Assembly: GCA_030426685.1 (NCBI GenBank)
Contig: JAUHYC010000031.1
Location: forward strand, 1 to 47,212
From: Alphaproteobacteria bacterium
Lineage (GTDB): Bacteria; Pseudomonadota; Alphaproteobacteria; Rhodobacterales; Rhodobacteraceae
Direction of reading: 5' to 3'
DNA: 47,212 nucleotides
The translations under genes and the position numbers were made by a program. Within the stretch, counting starts at the first letter, position 1, and each line of letters opens with the position of its first letter. The notes under the pieces were generated by a model that saw only the letters and a list, made by a program, of their open reading frames with translations, had not been told where the DNA came from and made no database searches. Positions 17,423 to 28,696 of the stretch are shown here, one piece after another.

Positions 17423-18180
17423 ATTGGGCCGCGATTGCTGCCATCTACCGGTTTGAAATGGCCCGGTTTTTTCGCACTCTGGCGCAGAGTTTTCTTTCAC
17501 CGGTTCTGTCGACATCTTTGTATTTCGTCGTCTTTGGCACTGCGATCGGCAGCCGCATCCAAGAGGTTGAAGGCGTGTCTTATGGCGCGTTCATCGTACC
17601 GGGGCTGATCATGTTGTCGGTGGTGATGCTGTCGATCTCGAACGCCTCATTCGGCATCTATTTCCCCAAGTTTCTGGGCACAATCTACGAATTGCTGTCT
17701 GCCCCGATCAATTTCATCGAAATTGTCATCGGCTATGTCGGCGCGGCGGCGACCAAGGCGTTGTTTGTCGGGCTGGTCATACTGGGCACAGCGACCTTCT
17801 TTGTCGATATACGCATAGAACACCCGTTCGCTATGGCGGCGTTTCTGATTTTGTCTTGCCTGAGCTTTTCCCTGTTGGGTTTCATTGTCGGCATCTGGGC
17901 CAGCAATTTCGAGCAGATGTCGCTGATCCCTCAGCTCGTGGTCACGCCGCTTATCTTTCTGGGCGGTACGTTCTATTCCATCTCGATGCTGCCGCCATTG
18001 TGGCAGACGATCACCCTGTTCAATCCGGTCGTTTATCTGATTTCAGGCTTCCGCTGGTCATTCTACGGCATCGCCGATGTTCCGATTTTCTGGAGCCTGC
18101 TGGCCATCATCGCCTTTACCGGGCTATGCCTTGCCGTGATCGGATGGATCTTCAGAACCGGCTGGCGCATCCGTAGCTAG
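17419..18180 (+). CDS. ABC-2 type exporter permease
   Basis: This 253-residue integral membrane protein has six predicted helices, beginning after an amphipathic N-terminal helix ([16 protein letters not shown]). It shows the ABC-2 family pattern [12 protein letters not shown] and the conserved [20 protein letters not shown] (17951-18010). This matches the YadH/NodJ group, which homodimerises with two copies of the ATPase encoded just upstream. Start by 4-bp overlap with that gene. No terminator is obvious before the next gene. Confidence 0.93.
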   Translation: MNWAAIAAIYRFEMARFFRTLAQSFLSPVLSTSLYFVVFGTAIGSRIQEVEGVSYGAFIVPGLIMLSVVMLSISNASFGIYFPKFLGTIYELLSAPINFIEIVIGYVGAAATKALFVGLVILGTATFFVDIRIEHPFAMAAFLILSCLSFSLLGFIVGIWASNFEQMSLIPQLVVTPLIFLGGTFYSISMLPPLWQTITLFNPVVYLISGFRWSFYGIADVPIFWSLLAIIAFTGLCLAVIGWIFRTGWRIRS

Positions 18181-18284
18181 GGCGTTGCATTTTTGCCCAT
18201 CGAGTGTGGGAATTTGGTTCACGTCGCGTTTATGGTCCCACCGGTCCCTTGTTAACGGCTCTGGCGCGCTCTACATCGGCATCC

Positions 18285-19082
18285 ATGAAACCAAGCCTGC
18301 CGTTCCTGAAAAAGCAGCCCCTCGTGGCCGTGGTCCGCCTGTCCGGTGCCATCGGGATGGCCGGGCGTGCATCGATGAATGCCACAACTCTGGCACCTGT
18401 GCTGGAGAAGGCGTTTCGCAAGGGCAAGCCTGCGGCCGTCGCGCTCGAGGTCAATTCGCCCGGTGGTTCACCCGTCCAAAGCTCATTGATCGGGGCGCAC
18501 ATCCGGCGGCTGGCAGATGAGCTTGATGTGCCGGTTTATGCCTTTGTCGAAGACGTGGCCGCCTCGGGCGGGTATTGGCTGGCGGCTGCGGCGGATGAGA
18601 TCTGGGCCGATGACAGTTCGGTTTTGGGCTCGATCGGTGTGATTTCGTCAGGCTTTGGCGCGCATGTCTTTCTGGCGCGGCAAGGGTTCGAACGCCGCGT
18701 GCATACGGCAGGGCAGTCGAAATCCATGCTTGATCCCTTTGCGCCGGAAAAGAAAGAAGACGTGGCGCGGCTCAAGGTCTTGCTTGAGGATATCCACGAA
18801 AACTTTATCGCGCATGTCCGGGCGCGTCGGGGCGGAAAGCTGGAGGCCAATGCCGATCTCTTCAATGGCGAGGTCTGGCTGGCCCGCCGCGCGCAGGAAC
18901 TGGGTCTGATCGATGGCATCGCGCATCTGAAACCCAAGATGCAGGAACGGTTTGGCGACAAGGTCAGGTTTCGCCGCTACGGATTGCGCAGGCCGATCTG
19001 GTCGCGCATCGGGGTGACGATTGCACAGGATGCCATCGCAGGGCTGGAGGAGCGCGCGGCCTTTGCGCGTTTCGGGTTGTAA
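18285..19082 (+). CDS. S49 family serine peptidase (SppA/SohB-like)
   Basis: This 265-residue short signal-peptide-peptidase-type enzyme uses a Ser/Lys dyad: S94 in VAASGGYWLA and K146 in GQSKSMLDPF. The single S49 domain starts with VAVVRLSGAIG and includes EVNSPGGSP. No clear N-terminal membrane helix is present in this reading, so it may be cytoplasmic or peripheral. I chose ATG 18285, shortly before the domain; an in-frame codon at 18204 would add a poorly conserved leader and no strong ribosome-binding site marks either. The next two genes follow within 1 bp and by overlap, implying an operon. Confidence 0.9.
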   Translation: MKPSLPFLKKQPLVAVVRLSGAIGMAGRASMNATTLAPVLEKAFRKGKPAAVALEVNSPGGSPVQSSLIGAHIRRLADELDVPVYAFVEDVAASGGYWLAAAADEIWADDSSVLGSIGVISSGFGAHVFLARQGFERRVHTAGQSKSMLDPFAPEKKEDVARLKVLLEDIHENFIAHVRARRGGKLEANADLFNGEVWLARRAQELGLIDGIAHLKPKMQERFGDKVRFRRYGLRRPIWSRIGVTIAQDAIAGLEERAAFARFGL

Positions 19083-19083
19083 C

Positions 19084-19254
19084 GTGATCATCAAAGCGGT
19101 CACCCTGTTCCTGATTGCCATGGGCGTATTGGCGATGTTCGGCAAGCTGCGCTTTCCGGGGCAAAAGCGCCTGAGTTCCGCGAAATGTCCGCGTTGCGGG
19201 CGATTCCGGATCGGCAAGGGCCCGTGCCCCTGTGAAAAGGGAGGCCGCAGATGA
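19084..19254 (+). CDS. Small membrane peptide with zinc-ribbon-like cysteines
   Basis: This 56-residue protein starts with GTG one base after the S49 peptidase stop and overlaps the antiporter start as ATGA. Residues 2-20 (IIKAVTLFLIAMGVLAMFG) form one transmembrane helix. A basic linker (KLRFPGQKRL) follows, then C35-P-R-C38 and C48-P-C50, a compact metal-binding or redox-type cysteine cluster. I recall similar short proteins in other Rhodobacterales, but no function is known to me. Perfect fit between neighbours and the non-random composition make it a real gene. It might adapt the peptidase or antiporter at the membrane; this is speculation. Confidence 0.82.
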   Translation: MIIKAVTLFLIAMGVLAMFGKLRFPGQKRLSSAKCPRCGRFRIGKGPCPCEKGGRR

Positions 19255-20213
19255 CGGCGTGGCTGTATTCCGGCCTTGGTCTGCTGATTTTGCTTCTGGC
19301 CGGGGATGCCCTGGTGCGGGGTGCCGTGAACCTCAGCCTGCGTCTGGGAGTGCCGGCGCTGATTGTCAGCCTGACTATCGTGGCTTTCGGCACGTCTGCG
19401 CCGGAGTTGTTGATTGCAATCAGCGCGATTCAGGAAAACGCGCCTGGCATCGCTTTGGGCAATGTCGTCGGTTCGAATACGGCCAATATCCTGCTGGTTC
19501 TGGGCCTGCCGGCGCTGCTGGCCACGCTGCATACCAGCGAATGTAACAGCCGTAAGAACTATATCTTTATGCTGCTGGCCTCGGTCCTGTTCATCGGGCT
19601 GGCGTTTTGCGGGGTGTTCAACCTGTTCAGCGGGGCGATCCTGCTGGCCGGTCTGGCATTGATCCTGACAAATGCGTTCCGCGAAGCCCGCGCACATCGC
19701 AGCGCCTGCGGCGCGGCCTGTGCGGATGAGGACGCATTTGAGGGCCTGGAAGAGGCAGACCCGGACATGCCGTATTGGAAGGTGTCGGTCTATCTGATCC
19801 TTGGCCTGATCGGCTTGCCCATGGGCGCGCATCTTTTGGTGGACAACGCAACGATCATCGCGCGGGATTACGGCGTCAGTGAAACCGTGATCGGCCTGAC
19901 TTTGATCGCCGTGGGCACGTCGCTGCCTGAACTGGCGACCACGGTGATGGCAGCGCTACGCCGACAGGCGGATGTGGCAATGGGCAATGTCATCGGGTCG
20001 AATATGTTCAATCTGCTGGCGATCATCGGTATTGCAACATGGTTCGGACGCATTCCGGTGGACCCTGAATTCCTGCACTTCGATCTGTGGGTGATGCTGG
20101 GTGCGTCGCTGCTGCTGATGCCGTTTGTGTTTTTCAAACAGGATATCACGCGGGCCTGGGGCCTGATCCTGACATTGCTTTATGTGATCTATGTGGTCAG
20201 CCTGTTGGCATGA
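19251..20213 (+). CDS. Calcium/sodium antiporter, CaCA family (YrbG type)
   Basis: This 320-residue inner-membrane cation exchanger has about ten helices in two inverted halves. Both alpha-repeats are clear: AFGTSAPELL with GNVVGSNTANI (45-80), and AVGTSLPELATT with GNVIGSNMFNL (from about 219). The acidic Glu in each TSxPEL motif binds the cation. The cytoplasmic loop (about 143-172) is acidic and carries two cysteines (SACGAACADEDAFEG), perhaps regulatory. It starts by 4-bp overlap with the small zinc-ribbon peptide. Ca2+ export driven by Na+ or H+ is the family role; the ion is not proven. Confidence 0.93.
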   Translation: MTAWLYSGLGLLILLLAGDALVRGAVNLSLRLGVPALIVSLTIVAFGTSAPELLIAISAIQENAPGIALGNVVGSNTANILLVLGLPALLATLHTSECNSRKNYIFMLLASVLFIGLAFCGVFNLFSGAILLAGLALILTNAFREARAHRSACGAACADEDAFEGLEEADPDMPYWKVSVYLILGLIGLPMGAHLLVDNATIIARDYGVSETVIGLTLIAVGTSLPELATTVMAALRRQADVAMGNVIGSNMFNLLAIIGIATWFGRIPVDPEFLHFDLWVMLGASLLLMPFVFFKQDITRAWGLILTLLYVIYVVSLLA

Positions 20214-20234
20214 TGTGACCAGAGGAGAGGGCCC

Positions 20235-21014
20235 ATGACCCGAGCATTGGTGACCGGCGCCGGAAAACGCCTCGGACGCGCCATGGCGCTCTATCTGGCG
20301 GGGCGAGGCATTGACGTTGCGGTCCACTATGCCAGTTCCGCTCAGCCTGCGCATGATACCGTGGCCGAGATCAAGGCGCTGGGCAGGGCGTCCGTTGCCC
20401 TGCAAGCCGATCTGCTGGATGAGGCACAGGTCAGCACGCTGTTGCCGCGGGCGGCTGAGGCGCTGGGCGGGCCGATCACCTGTCTGGTCAACAACGCCTC
20501 GATCTTCGAGTACGACAATATTCACACCGCCACCCGCCAAAGCTGGGACCGCCATCTCGACAGCAACCTGCGAGCCCCGTTTGTCCTGACGCAGGCCATG
20601 GCGGAACAAGGGCTGGAACCCATCGCAGATGACTCGGGCGAGCCGGTGGCAACCGGGCTGATTGTCAACATGGTGGATATGCGCGTGCGCAAGCTGACAC
20701 CCGAATTCGTGTCTTACACCATCGCCAAAATGGGTTTGTGGGCCCTGACCCGCACAACTGCGCAGGCATTGACTCCGGCGATCCGGGTCAACGCAATCGG
20801 GCCGGGCCCGACCCTGCAGGGCCACCGCCAAAGCGATGGGCACTTCAAGGCACAGCGCAAAAACACGGTGCTGGAACGCGGCGCCAACCCGTCGGATATC
20901 ACGGCGGCGTTAGGCTATTTTCTGGATGCGCATGCGGTCACCGGGCAGTTGCTATGCGTGGATGGCGGGCAGCACCTGGGTTGGAAAACACCGGATGTTC
21001 TTGGCATTGAATAG
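20235..21014 (+). CDS. SDR family oxidoreductase, pteridine reductase (PTR1/FolM)-like
   Basis: This 259-residue short-chain dehydrogenase has the NADPH-binding TGAGKRLGRA (7-16) and NNAS (86-89). The catalytic YxxxK is Y161/K165. The usual SDR serine is replaced by D148, exactly 13 residues before the tyrosine, as in Leishmania pteridine reductase (D181, Y194, K198). This points to dihydropterin or dihydrofolate reduction, a FolM-like activity, rather than a sugar or alcohol substrate. GGAGAGGG just upstream supports ATG 20235. A broad AT-rich gap follows before uvrC. Confidence 0.88.
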   Translation: MTRALVTGAGKRLGRAMALYLAGRGIDVAVHYASSAQPAHDTVAEIKALGRASVALQADLLDEAQVSTLLPRAAEALGGPITCLVNNASIFEYDNIHTATRQSWDRHLDSNLRAPFVLTQAMAEQGLEPIADDSGEPVATGLIVNMVDMRVRKLTPEFVSYTIAKMGLWALTRTTAQALTPAIRVNAIGPGPTLQGHRQSDGHFKAQRKNTVLERGANPSDITAALGYFLDAHAVTGQLLCVDGGQHLGWKTPDVLGIE

Positions 21015-21304
21015 ACATAATCGGCCCAAGTTTTGCACCGCTCTCATTGCCGTTACCTGAGCGTTACAAAAATGTCTTGTTTTTCATATACTTGTCGCGC
21101 ATTGCAAAAAATATCACTAAAAATCAGTCAGTTATTGTGCTGCCTATTTTTTGTGCAGCTCGAGAAACAGGCAAAGAATCAAGGGGATTTCGCAGACTCG
21201 GGAAAGTTATCTGCACAGTTATCCACAGAAGTCGTGGATTTGTTTTCTCTTGATCTCTATCGCCCAAGATTGCAGCCATACTCAGAGAATCATATCTCGG
21301 AACC
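21015..21304. other. AT-rich intergenic region with DnaA box, upstream of uvrC
   Basis: This 290-bp gap is markedly richer in A and T than its surroundings, with A/T runs at 21063-21085 and 21110-21160. It holds one perfect DnaA box (21219-21227) and two weaker look-alikes (TTATCTGCA at 21208-21216 and, inverted, CGTGGATTT around 21233-21241). No credible gene is present. It must contain the uvrC promoter. Confidence 0.5.
21219..21227 (+). promoter_or_regulatory. Perfect DnaA box TTATCCACA
   Basis: TTATCCACA matches the consensus 9-mer bound by DnaA. It lies 78 bp before the uvrC start in an AT-rich gap. It could regulate uvrC, titrate DnaA or belong to a replication origin. Confidence 0.55.
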
Positions 21305-23179
21305 ATGACCACCAGTAGCGACTCGGACCCCAAACCTCAGCCCACCGGTTATGCCTGCATTCAGCGATACGTAAAGACGCTGGACAGCTCACCTGGTGTC
21401 TATCGGATGTTGGATGCCGACAGCCGGGTCTTATACGTGGGCAAGGCGCGCAACCTGAAGGCGCGGGTGTCGAACTACACCCGACCGGGTCATTCCGGGC
21501 GGATCGAAAAGATGATCGCATCCACCGCCTCGATGATGTTCCTGACCACGCGGACCGAAACCGAGGCGCTGCTGCTGGAACAGAACCTGATCAAGCAGCT
21601 CAAGCCCAAGTACAACGTGCTGCTGCGGGACGACAAAAGCTTCCCGAATATTCTGGTTGCCAAGGATCATGCTTTTCCACAGATCAAGAAACATCGAGGG
21701 GCCAAAAAGGAAAAGGGCGCTTATTTCGGACCATTCGCCAGTGCAGGCGCGGTGAACCGGACATTGAACCAGCTGCAAAAGGCATTCCTGCTGCGCAACT
21801 GTTCGGATTCGATGTTCGACAGCCGCACGCGGCCGTGTCTGCTCTATCAAATCAAGCGGTGCTCGGGGCCCTGTGTGGGGCTGATCTCGGAACATGACTA
21901 CCGCGAAAGCGTCAAGGATGCCGAGCGCTTCCTGTCGGGCCGCTCCACCAAGGTGCAGGAAGAGTTGGCCGCGCAGATGATGTCCGCCTCCGAGGCGATG
22001 GAGTTTGAACGCGCCGCCGGTCTGCGCGACCGGATCCGGGCGTTGACGCAGGTGCAGACGAGCCAGGGGATCAACCCGCGCGGTGTGACCGAAGCGGATG
22101 TGATTGGCCTCTATATGGATAGCGGGCAGGCCTGCGTACAGGTGTTTTTCATCCGCGCCAACCAGAACTGGGGGAACAAAGATTTCTACCCTCGGGTTGG
22201 GGCGGATGTGTCCCCGGCTGAGGTTATGGAGGCGTTCCTAGGCCAATTCTACGACAACAAGGAACCGCCCCGTCAACTGATCCTGTCGGATGCCATCGAG
22301 AATGCCGACCTGATGCAGGAGGCGTTGACCGAGAAGGCCGGGCGCAAGGTGGAGATCCTTGTGCCTCAGCGTGGAGAAAAGCATGAGCTGGTGGCCGGAG
22401 CTCTGCGCAATGCGCGGGAATCATTGGCCCGCCGGATGTCCGAAAGCGCCACGCAGGCCAAATTGCTGCGAGGTGTGGCCGAGGCGTTTGAGCTGGACGG
22501 TCCTCCAAGCCGGATCGAGGTTTACGACAACAGCCATATACAGGGCACCAATGCCGTTGGAGGCATGATTGTGGCTGGCCCCGAAGGGTTCATGAAAAAC
22601 GCCTACCGCAAGTTCAATATTCGCGGCGATGACCTGACCCCCGGTGACGATTTCGGCATGATGAAAGAAGTTCTGACCCGCCGCTTTACCCGCCTGCAAA
22701 AGGAAGATCCGGACCGGGACAAAGGGCTGTGGCCTGATCTTCTGCTGATCGACGGCGGCGCAGGGCAGGTGAGCGCGGTGCATGAGATCATGGCCCAGCG
22801 TGGGGTCGAAGACATCCCGATGGTCGGTGTCGCCAAGGGTGTCGATCGCGACCACGGCAAGGAAGAGTTCCACCGTATCGGCCAACGCCCGTTTGCTCTG
22901 AAACGCAACGATCCGGTGCTCTATTTTATTCAACGCCTGCGGGATGAGGCGCACCGGTTCGCCATCGGTTCCCATCGGGCAAAACGGGCCAAGGCGGTCG
23001 GGGCGACCCCGCTGGATGAAATCCCCGGTGTCGGAGCCGCGCGCAAGCGTGCGTTGCTAACCCATTTTGGCAGCGCCAAGGCCGTCAGCCGGGCCAATCT
23101 GGCGGATCTCAAAGCGGTTGAGGGTATCTCGGCAGGATTGGCGCAGAAGGTCTATGACTTCTTCCACGACAAGGGCTAG
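21305..23179 (+). CDS. uvrC: UvrABC system protein C (excinuclease subunit C)
   Basis: UvrC makes both incisions around bulky DNA lesions after UvrAB recognition. The 624-residue protein is complete. It has a GIY-YIG endonuclease ([31 protein letters not shown], with the Y/R/E-type active site), a cysteine cluster ([13 protein letters not shown]), a UvrB-binding UVR helix pair (about 215-250), and the RNase H-like second nuclease with [11 protein letters not shown] and LLIDGGAGQ. It ends in C-terminal tandem helix-hairpin-helix motifs ([15 protein letters not shown]). In related genomes I would expect pgsA and moaDE next; they are absent here. Confidence 0.98.
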   Translation: MTTSSDSDPKPQPTGYACIQRYVKTLDSSPGVYRMLDADSRVLYVGKARNLKARVSNYTRPGHSGRIEKMIASTASMMFLTTRTETEALLLEQNLIKQLKPKYNVLLRDDKSFPNILVAKDHAFPQIKKHRGAKKEKGAYFGPFASAGAVNRTLNQLQKAFLLRNCSDSMFDSRTRPCLLYQIKRCSGPCVGLISEHDYRESVKDAERFLSGRSTKVQEELAAQMMSASEAMEFERAAGLRDRIRALTQVQTSQGINPRGVTEADVIGLYMDSGQACVQVFFIRANQNWGNKDFYPRVGADVSPAEVMEAFLGQFYDNKEPPRQLILSDAIENADLMQEALTEKAGRKVEILVPQRGEKHELVAGALRNARESLARRMSESATQAKLLRGVAEAFELDGPPSRIEVYDNSHIQGTNAVGGMIVAGPEGFMKNAYRKFNIRGDDLTPGDDFGMMKEVLTRRFTRLQKEDPDRDKGLWPDLLLIDGGAGQVSAVHEIMAQRGVEDIPMVGVAKGVDRDHGKEEFHRIGQRPFALKRNDPVLYFIQRLRDEAHRFAIGSHRAKRAKAVGATPLDEIPGVGAARKRALLTHFGSAKAVSRANLADLKAVEGISAGLAQKVYDFFHDKG

Positions 23180-23527
23180 GTGTTTGATCCCACAGATCTG
23201 ACCGTGTTTTTGATCGCCCAGTACCTGAACACGCAGATCGTTTTCGAGGTGAGGCCCGCTCGGAGTACCGTCTTGAAAGCGACCATTTTACCGGCAGCTT
23301 CGTCTAAGATTTATTGTTGCGGGTCAGTGCGTTGGATTGCGGCGTGGCGGTCTGGCCCGTGGTGGAAAATCTGGCAAGGTGGAAACCGCGGGACGCAGGT
23401 GGTGCGTTATGGGGGAAGCATGTCTCTGGAAGGTTTTGTGTCTGGTGCAAGCACCAACACTTGCCATTGCCGCTGGGCGTTCAGGCTGTGTAGGTGTGCG
23501 CATAACACTTCGCACACCTACAAATCA
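23180..23527. other. Gene-poor junction between uvrC and gyrB
   Basis: The 348 bp between the convergent uvrC and gyrB genes contain only weak short frames, none recognisable, and a long perfect hairpin at 23489-23522. A GTG-started frame from 23180 runs on antisense into gyrB and has Trp/Arg-rich composition typical of chance. The region may be a rearrangement junction. Confidence 0.4.
23489..23522 (-). terminator. Long perfect hairpin after gyrB
   Basis: TGTAGGTGTGCG (23489-23500) is perfectly complementary to 23511-23522, giving a 12-bp stem with a 10-nt loop. It starts 5 nt beyond the gyrB stop. No T-run follows on the minus strand, so it may protect the 3' end or act as an atypical terminator. 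Confidence 0.5.
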
Positions 23528-26032
<2,505 letters not shown>

Positions 26033-26189
26033 CTAAATTCGCGCAGGTCAGAGATGATCGAGATCTGCGGCTGTTGCAAACGCCTCTACAGCGCTGCGTT
26101 TGGTCGGCAAACGCGGAGCCAGAAATATCCAAAACCGTTGCCGAAAACTTCTGACCCCGACCTGAAAGCAACGGCGTCAGCGCACTCGT

Positions 26190-27287
26190 TCAGGACGACA
26201 CGACCGAGCCGTCGGCGCCTTCGGTCACGATCAGCGTCTGCGCACGCTCACCCAGTTCCGCAAACAGCTCAGGCCCGGTGCCTGTCATCCAGGCCTGAGC
26301 TCCCAGCGCGCAAATCTCATCATAGAGCGCCGCGCGCCGATCAGCGTCAAGATGCGCGGCGACTTCATCCAGCAACACAATCGGCGGCGCGCCGACCATC
26401 TCCGCCAACGCCCGCGCATTGGACAGGATCAACGACACCAGCAACGCCTTTTGCTCTCCGGTTGAACAATCCTTGGCTGGCACGCCCTTGGCGGCAAACA
26501 CGCCATACAGATCCGTCCTGTGAGGACCAACCAATGTTCGCCCCGCCGCGATATCGCGGAACCTGCTCTCACTGAGCGCCTCACGCAGGTCCTGTGTCGT
26601 TTCAGGCATCGCGCCTTCGGTTTGCACCAGTTCCAGTTCTGCCGATGGAAAGGCCGTTTCCGCCTGATCTTGCGCGCTCCGCAAATGCTCCAGCGCTGTA
26701 TGGCGCGCTCTGTGAATACGGTGGCCGGCTTCGGCCATCTGACCTTCCAGCGCGGCATACCAATGGGCGTCTCGCACCTGATCCTTCAACAGCCGATTTC
26801 TTTCACGCATCGCCTTTTCATAAGCAAGTGAAGCTTCTGCATGGGTCGGATCAAAGCTTAGGGCGATGCGATCCAAAAATCGCCGCCGACCCTCAGCCCC
26901 CTCGATCCACAGCCGGTCCATCGACGGCATCAGCCACACCACCCGCGCCAGTTTGCCCAGATCGATCTGGCTTGCGGCTTTTTCGTCTATCCGAACCTGC
27001 CGAGCGCCACCGCCTTCAGACCAGGTTTCGATCTCATAGCTCTGCCCTTGACTGTCGAGCAGCCCGGACAGCTTCCAACCCAGGGCCTCAGGTCGCCGGG
27101 TCATTTCAGCGGCACTCGCCCGCCGCATCCCGCGTCCGGGCGAAAACAGAGACACTGCTTCCAGGATATTGGTCTTACCAGCTCCGTTCGGCCCATGGAT
27201 CACGACGGGCCGTCCGTCCAAAGACAACCGTGCCAGCTTGTGAGACCGAAAATGCGAGACCGTTAGCTCGGTCAGGGCCAATCCCAT
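26190..27287 (-). CDS. recF: DNA replication and repair protein RecF
   Basis: RecF is an SMC/ABC-like ATPase that, with RecO and RecR, loads RecA at gaps and collapsed forks. The 365-residue protein has Walker A GPNGAGKT (32-39), LVGPHRTDL, the signature STGEQKALLVSL and Walker B IVLLDEVAAHLD. ATG 27287 is preferred because GGGAGGGG lies immediately upstream; an ATG at 27302 precedes that signal. It follows dnaN as in most bacteria, with a terminator-like repeat in the 59-bp gap. Confidence 0.97.
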   Translation of the reverse strand: MGLALTELTVSHFRSHKLARLSLDGRPVVIHGPNGAGKTNILEAVSLFSPGRGMRRASAAEMTRRPEALGWKLSGLLDSQGQSYEIETWSEGGGARQVRIDEKAASQIDLGKLARVVWLMPSMDRLWIEGAEGRRRFLDRIALSFDPTHAEASLAYEKAMRERNRLLKDQVRDAHWYAALEGQMAEAGHRIHRARHTALEHLRSAQDQAETAFPSAELELVQTEGAMPETTQDLREALSESRFRDIAAGRTLVGPHRTDLYGVFAAKGVPAKDCSTGEQKALLVSLILSNARALAEMVGAPPIVLLDEVAAHLDADRRAALYDEICALGAQAWMTGTGPELFAELGERAQTLIVTEGADGSVVSS

Positions 27288-27297
27288 GACCCCTCCC

Positions 27298-27347
27298 TTC
27301 ATCTTTTCAAAAATACTCCCGTCGGAGGCATCGCGCGTCAGCGCGAT
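27298..27347 (-). terminator. dnaN terminator with intergenic repeat, copy 2
   Basis: On the minus strand a perfect hairpin ATCGCGC-TGAC-GCGCGAT (27330-27347), whose first arm touches the dnaN stop, is followed by CTCC-GACG-GGAG and TATTTTTG, then AAAAGATGAAG. The GGGAGTATTTTTG...GATGAAG core (27298-27320) is a diverged copy of the repeat at 14621 and 35190. Confidence 0.6.
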
Positions 27348-28468
27348 CAGACGCGCATCGGCATGACCACGTAAACCGCGCTCTGATCATTTCCTTCGCG
27401 CATCAGGGTCGGATCACCAGCGGAATTGAACATGAACACTGCATTCTCGCGATCGACCTGAGATGCAATCTCCAGCAGATACTTCGCGTTGAAACCAATC
27501 TCCAGCCGCTCGTCACCATATGCCACGGCCAGCTCTTCCTCGGCTGCACCACTGTCTGGCGCATTCACTGACAGCACCAGCTTATCACCGTCCAATTGCA
27601 GTTTCACCGCGCGCGAACGTTCGGAAGAAACGGTCGCGACCCGATCCACTGCTTGCGCGAACTCTGCCGCGTCCACTTCCAGCTTGCGCGTATTGCCTTG
27701 CGGGATCACACGCGTGTAGTCGGGGAACGTTCCATCGATGACCTTCGAGGTCAAAGTGATATCAGGTGTCGCAAAGCGGACCTTGGTTTCGCTGACGGAA
27801 ACCGCGATATCCATTTCATCATCTTCCAGCAGCTTACGCAATTCACCTACGGTCTTGCGCGGCACAATCACACCGGGCATGTCGGCAGCACCCTCGGGGC
27901 AATCCGCGTCGATGCGGGCCAAACGGTGGCCATCGGTTGCCACGCACCGCAGCACCTTGCCCCCCTCGGACCCGTCGGTCACATGCATGTAGACGCCGTT
28001 CAGATAATACCGGGTCTCTTCGGTGGAGATGGCAAATTTCGACTTGTCGAACAACCGCCGCAACATTGCCGCCGAGGCCGTGAAATTCGATGCGTATTCC
28101 GAGGACGCCATGACCGGAAAATCTTCTTTGGGCAGCGTTGCCAAGGAAAAGTTCGACCGCCCGGCCTCAACCGTCAAGCGTCCCGCCGCGCTGTCGGCTG
28201 TCAGCGTCACCAGCGCACCGTCGGGCAGTTTGCGCACAATCTCATGCAATGTTGTTGCCGCGACGGTTGTGGCCCCAGCCTTTTCGACCTGCGCCGGCGC
28301 TTTGTCGACCACTTCGATGTCCAGATCGGTTGCTCGGAACTGAACCTGGTCGCCTTCGGCCTCGATCAGCACATTGGCCAGGATCGGGATCGTATTGCGA
28401 CGTTCCACTACGGATTGAGCCTGTGAAACGGCCTTGAGAAGGGTGCCGCGTTCGATGCTGATCTTCAT
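27347..28468 (-). CDS. dnaN: DNA polymerase III sliding clamp (beta subunit)
   Basis: DnaN forms the ring-shaped dimer that tethers DNA polymerase III. The 373-residue length and three-fold clamp architecture match the family. Landmarks are the N-terminal MKISIERGTLLKAVSQAQSV with ERRNTIPIL, a central RYYLNGVYMH and the C-terminal end VYVVMPMRV that lines the protein-binding pocket. ATG 28468 has GAGGG just upstream; the frame extends to 28540 without signal. It is separated from dnaA by 228 bp that include a terminator, so it needs its own promoter, though none is obvious. Confidence 0.98.
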   Translation of the reverse strand: MKISIERGTLLKAVSQAQSVVERRNTIPILANVLIEAEGDQVQFRATDLDIEVVDKAPAQVEKAGATTVAATTLHEIVRKLPDGALVTLTADSAAGRLTVEAGRSNFSLATLPKEDFPVMASSEYASNFTASAAMLRRLFDKSKFAISTEETRYYLNGVYMHVTDGSEGGKVLRCVATDGHRLARIDADCPEGAADMPGVIVPRKTVGELRKLLEDDEMDIAVSVSETKVRFATPDITLTSKVIDGTFPDYTRVIPQGNTRKLEVDAAEFAQAVDRVATVSSERSRAVKLQLDGDKLVLSVNAPDSGAAEEELAVAYGDERLEIGFNAKYLLEIASQVDRENAVFMFNSAGDPTLMREGNDQSAVYVVMPMRV

Positions 28469-28644
28469 ACCCTCAGTTCCTCTGACTTGCGTGCCGAATA
28501 TGGGCGGGACTGGCACGTTAGCGTCTCTACCCTGAGGCACAAGGATTTTTTATGGATTTCTGGGTCGGTTTGCCCAATGCGTCAAGGGGTGCGTGGCCAC
28601 GAAGCTTCAGATCAGGGCTAAGCGTGGGCCAATTCGCACAAGAA

Positions 28645-28674
28645 AACGCCCCGGACGTGAGCGGCCGGAGCGTT
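28645..28674 (-). terminator. dnaA terminator
   Basis: On the minus strand AACGCTCCGG and CCGGGGCGTT form a 10-bp stem with one T-G pair around a 10-nt loop (28645-28674), beginning 22 nt after the dnaA stop and ending in GTTTTC. The opposite strand shows six T after the stem, so it could work both ways. Confidence 0.7.
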
Positions 28675-28696
28675 TTTTCAAAATTGGTCGCGTCGA

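Noticed and set aside
18648..19832. A 394-codon minus-strand frame across the S49 peptidase, small peptide and antiporter
   Set aside because: It is Arg/Gln/His-rich and antisense to three recognisable genes.
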